The translations under genes were made by a program, and so were the position numbers. Below, in pieces: positions 7,502 to 9,697 of a DNA stretch of 9,697 nucleotides. Origin of the DNA: Spirochaetia bacterium (GTDB lineage: Bacteria > Spirochaetota > Spirochaetia > Treponematales > Breznakiellaceae); assembly GCA_025997655.1 (NCBI GenBank), contig BNUW01000094.1, positions 1-9,697 on the forward strand. Direction: 5' to 3'. The notes under the pieces were generated by a model. The model had not been told where the DNA came from, searched no databases, and worked only from the letters and a program-made list of their open reading frames with translations. Within the stretch, counting starts at the first letter, position 1. Each line of letters opens with the position of its first letter.

Positions 7502-8095
7502 ATGTTTAACAGTATCCGCGGAACCATTACCGCAAAATTTGACGATACCCTGCATATCCGTACCGGGGGCATTGAGTGGGACATCACCGTGCCCCATACG
7601 GACATCGGCATGCTTCCCCAAGCCGGCGAGGAAGGGCAAGTCTTTACCTGGCTGTACCACCGGGAGGATCAGATGCGGCTCTACGGTTTTGCCGATGAAA
7701 ACCGCCGGGCTACCTTTTTGGAACTCCTCAAGGTTGACGGCATAGGCCCCCGTCAGGCGGTGAAGATCATGGGGGGGATAAGCCAGGCGGAATTGCAAAG
7801 AGCCCTGGACACCGGGGATGTGGGCCGCCTGGAAGCGGTGCCCGGCCTGGGGAAGAAGACCGCCCAAAAGATGATCCTCACCCTCAAGGGAAAGCTTACC
7901 GGCGATGGCGGCAAATCAAAGACGGCATCCCCCCACGCCGACCTGGTGACGGCCCTGACGGAGATGGGCTACGACCAGAGGGCGGCGGCGGACGCCCTGG
8001 CGCAGGCGGAGGCCGCAGTGCCGGCGGACTTGACCGGGGCGGAACTGGAAAAGGCGCTATTCAGGCAGGCCATATTGTATTTGAGCGGGGCTTGA
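7502..8095 (+). CDS. ruvA: Holliday junction branch migration complex subunit RuvA
   Basis: A 197-residue protein of standard RuvA length. It binds the four-way junction as a tetramer and positions RuvB motors for branch migration in recombinational repair. Residues 1-63 form the N-terminal OB domain (MFNSIRGTI, then WLYHREDQMRLYGF). Two helix-hairpin-helix motifs follow: LLKVDGIGPRQAVKIM (75-90) and LEAVPGLGKKTAQKMI (110-125). A flexible Gly/Lys/Ser linker near 133-143 leads to the C-terminal RuvB-binding domain (DLVTALTEMGYD, then FRQAILYL). The ribosome-binding sequence is AAGGGAAGG, with the ATG close behind. Neither ruvB nor ruvC is adjacent; the next gene block is riboflavin synthesis with its own promoter. 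Grouping with mrfB suggests a DNA-repair cluster. Confidence 0.96.
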   Translation: MFNSIRGTITAKFDDTLHIRTGGIEWDITVPHTDIGMLPQAGEEGQVFTWLYHREDQMRLYGFADENRRATFLELLKVDGIGPRQAVKIMGGISQAELQRALDTGDVGRLEAVPGLGKKTAQKMILTLKGKLTGDGGKSKTASPHADLVTALTEMGYDQRAAADALAQAEAAVPADLTGAELEKALFRQAILYLSGA

Positions 8096-8114
8096 GAAAT
8101 GGGAAAAAATTCGC

Positions 8115-8143
8115 TTGACATTTCTTTAATTCCGGATTAACCT
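8115..8143 (+). promoter_or_regulatory. Promoter of the riboflavin operon
   Basis: A perfect -35 box TTGACA (8115-8120) is followed by 17 bases and a weak -10 box TAACCT (8138-8143). This predicts a start near 8150, exactly where the FMN aptamer begins, which supports the choice. A better-looking TATGAT at 8147-8152 is 26 bases from the -35 box and would overlap the aptamer, so it is less likely. Confidence 0.55.
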
Positions 8144-8148
8144 GGATA

Positions 8149-8308
8149 TGATTTTCAGGGCGGGGTGAGTGTGGAAAAAGCTGAGGCTTTTTCTGCGGCA
8201 ATTCCCGACCGGCGGTTATAGCCCGCGACTTCGGCTTTCTAAGAGGAAGCTTGAACTGAACCGGTGAAATTCCGGCGCCGACGGTATAGTCCGGATGGAA
8301 GAAAATTG
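8149..8308 (+). promoter_or_regulatory. FMN riboswitch (RFN element) with an enlarged P2 hairpin
   Basis: Binds FMN and shuts off the riboflavin genes. Stem P1 is ATTTTC (8151-8156) with GAAAAT (8301-8306), extendable by wobble pairs. Conserved blocks appear in the right order: CAGGGCGGGGTGA, ATTCCCGACCGGCGGTTATA, GCCCGCGA, ACCGGTGAAATTCCGG (P5) and GCCGACGGTATAGTCCGGATG (8277 onward, P6). A variable P4 stem sits around 8234-8252. The normal L2 sequence GGGTGAAATTCCC is split after GGGTGA by 31 extra bases (8169-8199) that contain a perfect 8-base-pair hairpin. Position upstream of ribD and a downstream terminator point to transcriptional attenuation. Identity is secure; whether the altered L2 still makes its usual contact with L6 is unknown. 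Confidence 0.95.
8170..8197 (+). repeat. Hairpin insert in loop L2 of the FMN riboswitch
   Basis: The core is GAAAAAGC (8174-8181), loop TGAG, GCTTTTTC (8186-8193): eight perfect pairs. Further G-U and G-C pairs outward (8170-8173 with 8194-8197) could lengthen it to twelve. It stands between two halves of the otherwise conserved P2 sequence. Confidence 0.8.
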
Positions 8309-8313
8309 GATTG

Positions 8314-8356
8314 CGTCTTTTCCTATTTGGGGAACCTTGGTTCCGGGGAAAAGGCG
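8314..8356 (+). other. Stable hairpin between aptamer and terminator, possible part of the expression platform
   Basis: CGTCTTTTCC (8314-8323) pairs with GGAAAAGGCG (8347-8356), ten pairs with one G-U. An inner GGAAC / GTTCC hairpin lies at 8331-8344. Bases just outside can extend pairing toward the 3' strand of P1 (TTGGA near 8306-8310 with TCCAA near 8366-8370), so it may compete with P1 when FMN is absent. It does not overlap the left arm of the terminator, so the antiterminator is not resolved by eye. Confidence 0.5.
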
Positions 8357-8377
8357 GTTTCAGTTTCCAAAAACAGC

Positions 8378-8416
8378 GCCCTTAAGGACCATTGTCCTTA
8401 AGGGCTTTTTGTTTTT
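8378..8416 (+). terminator. Rho-independent terminator (attenuator) upstream of ribD
   Basis: GCCCTTAAGGAC (8378-8389) and GTCCTTAAGGGC (8394-8405) form a perfect 12-base-pair stem closed by a CATT loop. TTTTTGTTTTT follows. It lies 45 bases before the ribD ATG and downstream of the FMN aptamer, so ligand-bound RNA should favour termination here. Confidence 0.93.
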
Positions 8417-8460
8417 CTACCCCTCCCCTGCCCCTCTCTGAAAATCCAGGAGCGCGTAAG

Positions 8461-9612
8461 ATGGAGCGGGGACACGAAAGCTGCCACACAACCCTTACTA
8501 ATTTCTCAGACTTCGACCGCTGCTGCATGAAGCGGGCCCTGGCCCTGGCGTGGCGGGGGATAGGGAAGACGTCTCCCAACCCCATGGTGGGGGCAGTTAT
8601 CGCCCGGGATGGCCGGATCATCGGTGAAGGCTGGCACCGGCGCTACGGAGGAAAACATGCCGAGGCGGAGGCGCTGGGCGCGGGTCCGGCGGCGGGGGGA
8701 ACCCTGTACTGCACCCTGGAACCCTGCTGTTTTACCGCACCGGATAAACATCAGCCGCCCTGCGCGGAACTGGTTATCAAAAGCGGTATCCGGCGGGCGG
8801 TGATTGCCGGCATCGACCCCTTCGGGCGGGTAAACGGGGCGGGCATAGCGATGCTGCGGGAGGCGGGGATCGTCGTGGAGACGGGGCTCTGCGCAGAGGC
8901 GGAGGCGGAACTTAACCGGGGGTATCATACCATGCAGCGGCAGGGGCGGCCCTTTGTTCACCTGAAGATCGCCCAGAGCCTTGACGGGAGGATCGCTGCA
9001 CCTGAAGGTGCTTCGACCAAGGTCGCGGCGGGGGACCGGTGGATCACCGATACTGCGGCGCGGAAAATTGTACACCGGATGCGGGCGGAATACGATGCGG
9101 TACTGGTGGGCCGGGGGACTGTCCTTGCGGATGATCCCGAACTTACGGTGCGGCTGGTCCGGGGGCAGAACCCCCTGCGGGTGATACTGGATTCGCGGCT
9201 GGGCTTGAGCGATGGGGCGAAGGTCCTGGGACTGCCTGACCGGGAGAAGACGGTGGTGGTGTGCGATCAAGCGGCCCCGGACAGAATAGCAAAACTGCGG
9301 GGCATGGGGGTGGAGGTGATTTGCCTGCCCGGACTGCCGCTAGGGGCAGTGCTGGATGCCCTGGGAGCGCGGGGGGTCAGGTCGGTACTGGTGGAAGGGG
9401 GGAGCAGGATTTTCAGTTCCTTCCTGCGGGAAGGGCTTTGGGACAGAATTACGGTGTTTATTGCTCCCATCATACTGGGAGACGGGGTCAGCGCCGTGTC
9501 GGGGCTTGGGATTGGGACGATTCGGGACGCGCTGCGGCTGGGGAATGTGTCTTTCAGGCGGGTCGGGGATCAGTTGTTATTTGAGGGGAACCATGTTTAC
9601 GGGAATTGTTGA
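8461..9612 (+). CDS. ribD: Bifunctional riboflavin biosynthesis protein RibD (deaminase / reductase)
   Basis: A 383-residue cytoplasmic enzyme, normal length, that deaminates and then reduces the pyrimidine intermediate made from GTP. The N-terminal deaminase shows TSPNPMVGAVI (37-47), HAE (66-68, zinc ligand His66 and catalytic Glu68) and the cysteines of LEPCC...PPC (Cys89, Cys101). The reductase domain shows HLKIAQSLDGRIA (167-179), VGRGTVLADDPELTVR (216-231) and VEGGSRI (311-317). I chose the ATG at 8461 because AGGAG lies eight bases upstream; in-frame codons further upstream fall in the terminator. Two oddities: the spacing between the zinc cysteines is eleven residues rather than the usual eight, and about eight extra residues (APEGASTK, 180-187), encoded by small DNA hairpins, follow SLDGRIA. 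Expression is controlled by the FMN riboswitch; ribE overlaps its 3' end. Confidence 0.95.
   Translation: MERGHESCHTTLTNFSDFDRCCMKRALALAWRGIGKTSPNPMVGAVIARDGRIIGEGWHRRYGGKHAEAEALGAGPAAGGTLYCTLEPCCFTAPDKHQPPCAELVIKSGIRRAVIAGIDPFGRVNGAGIAMLREAGIVVETGLCAEAEAELNRGYHTMQRQGRPFVHLKIAQSLDGRIAAPEGASTKVAAGDRWITDTAARKIVHRMRAEYDAVLVGRGTVLADDPELTVRLVRGQNPLRVILDSRLGLSDGAKVLGLPDREKTVVVCDQAAPDRIAKLRGMGVEVICLPGLPLGAVLDALGARGVRSVLVEGGSRIFSSFLREGLWDRITVFIAPIILGDGVSAVSGLGIGTIRDALRLGNVSFRRVGDQLLFEGNHVYGNC
8998..9025. repeat. Two adjacent small inverted repeats inside ribD
   Basis: GCACCTGAAGGTGC (8998-9011) is a palindrome with GCACC / GGTGC arms. Two bases later CGACCAAGGTCG (9014-9025) forms a second one with CGACC / GGTCG arms. 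Together they encode Ala-Pro-Glu-Gly-Ala-Ser-Thr-Lys-Val, a stretch that seems additional to the RibD family pattern after SLDGRIA. Confidence 0.6.
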
Positions 9613-9697
9613 GGAAACGGGGACCGTTTTGGCGGCGATCCGGGAAACCGGCAGGACGCGCCTTACCATTGCTGCGGGGCGGGTGCTGGAAGGGACC
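9593..9697 (+). CDS. ribE: Riboflavin synthase alpha chain, N-terminus only (3' end outside window)
   Basis: The first 35 codons are present. The opening MFTGIVEETGTV is the hallmark N-terminus of riboflavin synthase, which dismutates two 6,7-dimethyl-8-ribityllumazine molecules to give riboflavin. The ATG lies inside ribD (20-base overlap, different frame) and has a GAGGGG ribosome-binding sequence at 9583-9588, so translation is probably coupled to RibD. It is the second gene of the FMN-controlled operon. The usual next genes, ribBA and ribH, would lie beyond the window. Confidence 0.95.
   Translation, partial: MFTGIVEETGTVLAAIRETGRTRLTIAAGRVLEGT

Noticed and set aside
8147..8152. TATGAT as the -10 box of the riboflavin promoter.
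   Set aside because: It is 26 bases from the TTGACA box and would start transcription inside the aptamer, losing stem P1.
8392..8460. Upstream in-frame extension of ribD beginning at ATG 8392.
   Set aside because: It starts inside the terminator hairpin and encodes a non-conserved Pro/Ser-rich stretch. ATG 8461 has AGGAG at the right distance.
8506..9270. A 254-codon open frame on the minus strand within ribD.
   Set aside because: Its sequence is Pro/Arg/His-rich and shows no motif; ribD on the other strand has complete catalytic motifs.

Overview
The window looks like chromosomal DNA of a spirochaete, most likely a termite-gut type Treponema. This is inferred from moderately high GC, the style of the encoded proteins (glgC, the mrfB family, an M30-type lipoprotein with an InlB-like repeat) and the gene arrangement; no 16S rRNA or other firm marker is present. 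It appears to be mostly ordinary housekeeping chromosome. I see no transposase, phage gene, CRISPR array, tRNA or rRNA.

Layout. (1) 1-1191, minus strand: glgC (ADP-glucose pyrophosphorylase), running off the left edge, with a near-consensus promoter at 1230-1258. (2) 1290-3644, plus: a DEAH-box helicase with a C-terminal four-cysteine domain, of the MrfA/YprA type. (3) 3631-5819, minus: a translationally coupled pair, a lipoprotein metallopeptidase (M30-like, HELQH) followed by a small secreted OB-fold-like protein. (4) 5913-8095, plus: a tight cluster of mrfB-like DEDDh exonuclease, GNAT acetyltransferase and ruvA. (5) 8096-8460: promoter, FMN riboswitch, spacer hairpin and a strong intrinsic terminator. 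(6) 8461-9697, plus: ribD and the start of ribE, overlapping by 20 bases and controlled by the riboswitch.

How the genes fit together. The helicase and the exonuclease are the two partners of the MrfAB repair pathway known from Bacillus subtilis, where the genes are adjacent. Here a divergently oriented secreted-protein pair lies between them, and the nuclease gene shares a cluster with ruvA. The ribDE block is a classic FMN-feedback riboflavin operon, with a transcription attenuator ahead of the first gene.

The most unusual features are three short hairpin-forming inserts in otherwise conserved elements. One is a 31-nt hairpin inserted into loop L2 of the FMN riboswitch. The other two are in-frame palindromic inserts in mrfA and ribD. 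Together they suggest small palindromic elements that tolerate insertion into both RNA and protein genes.
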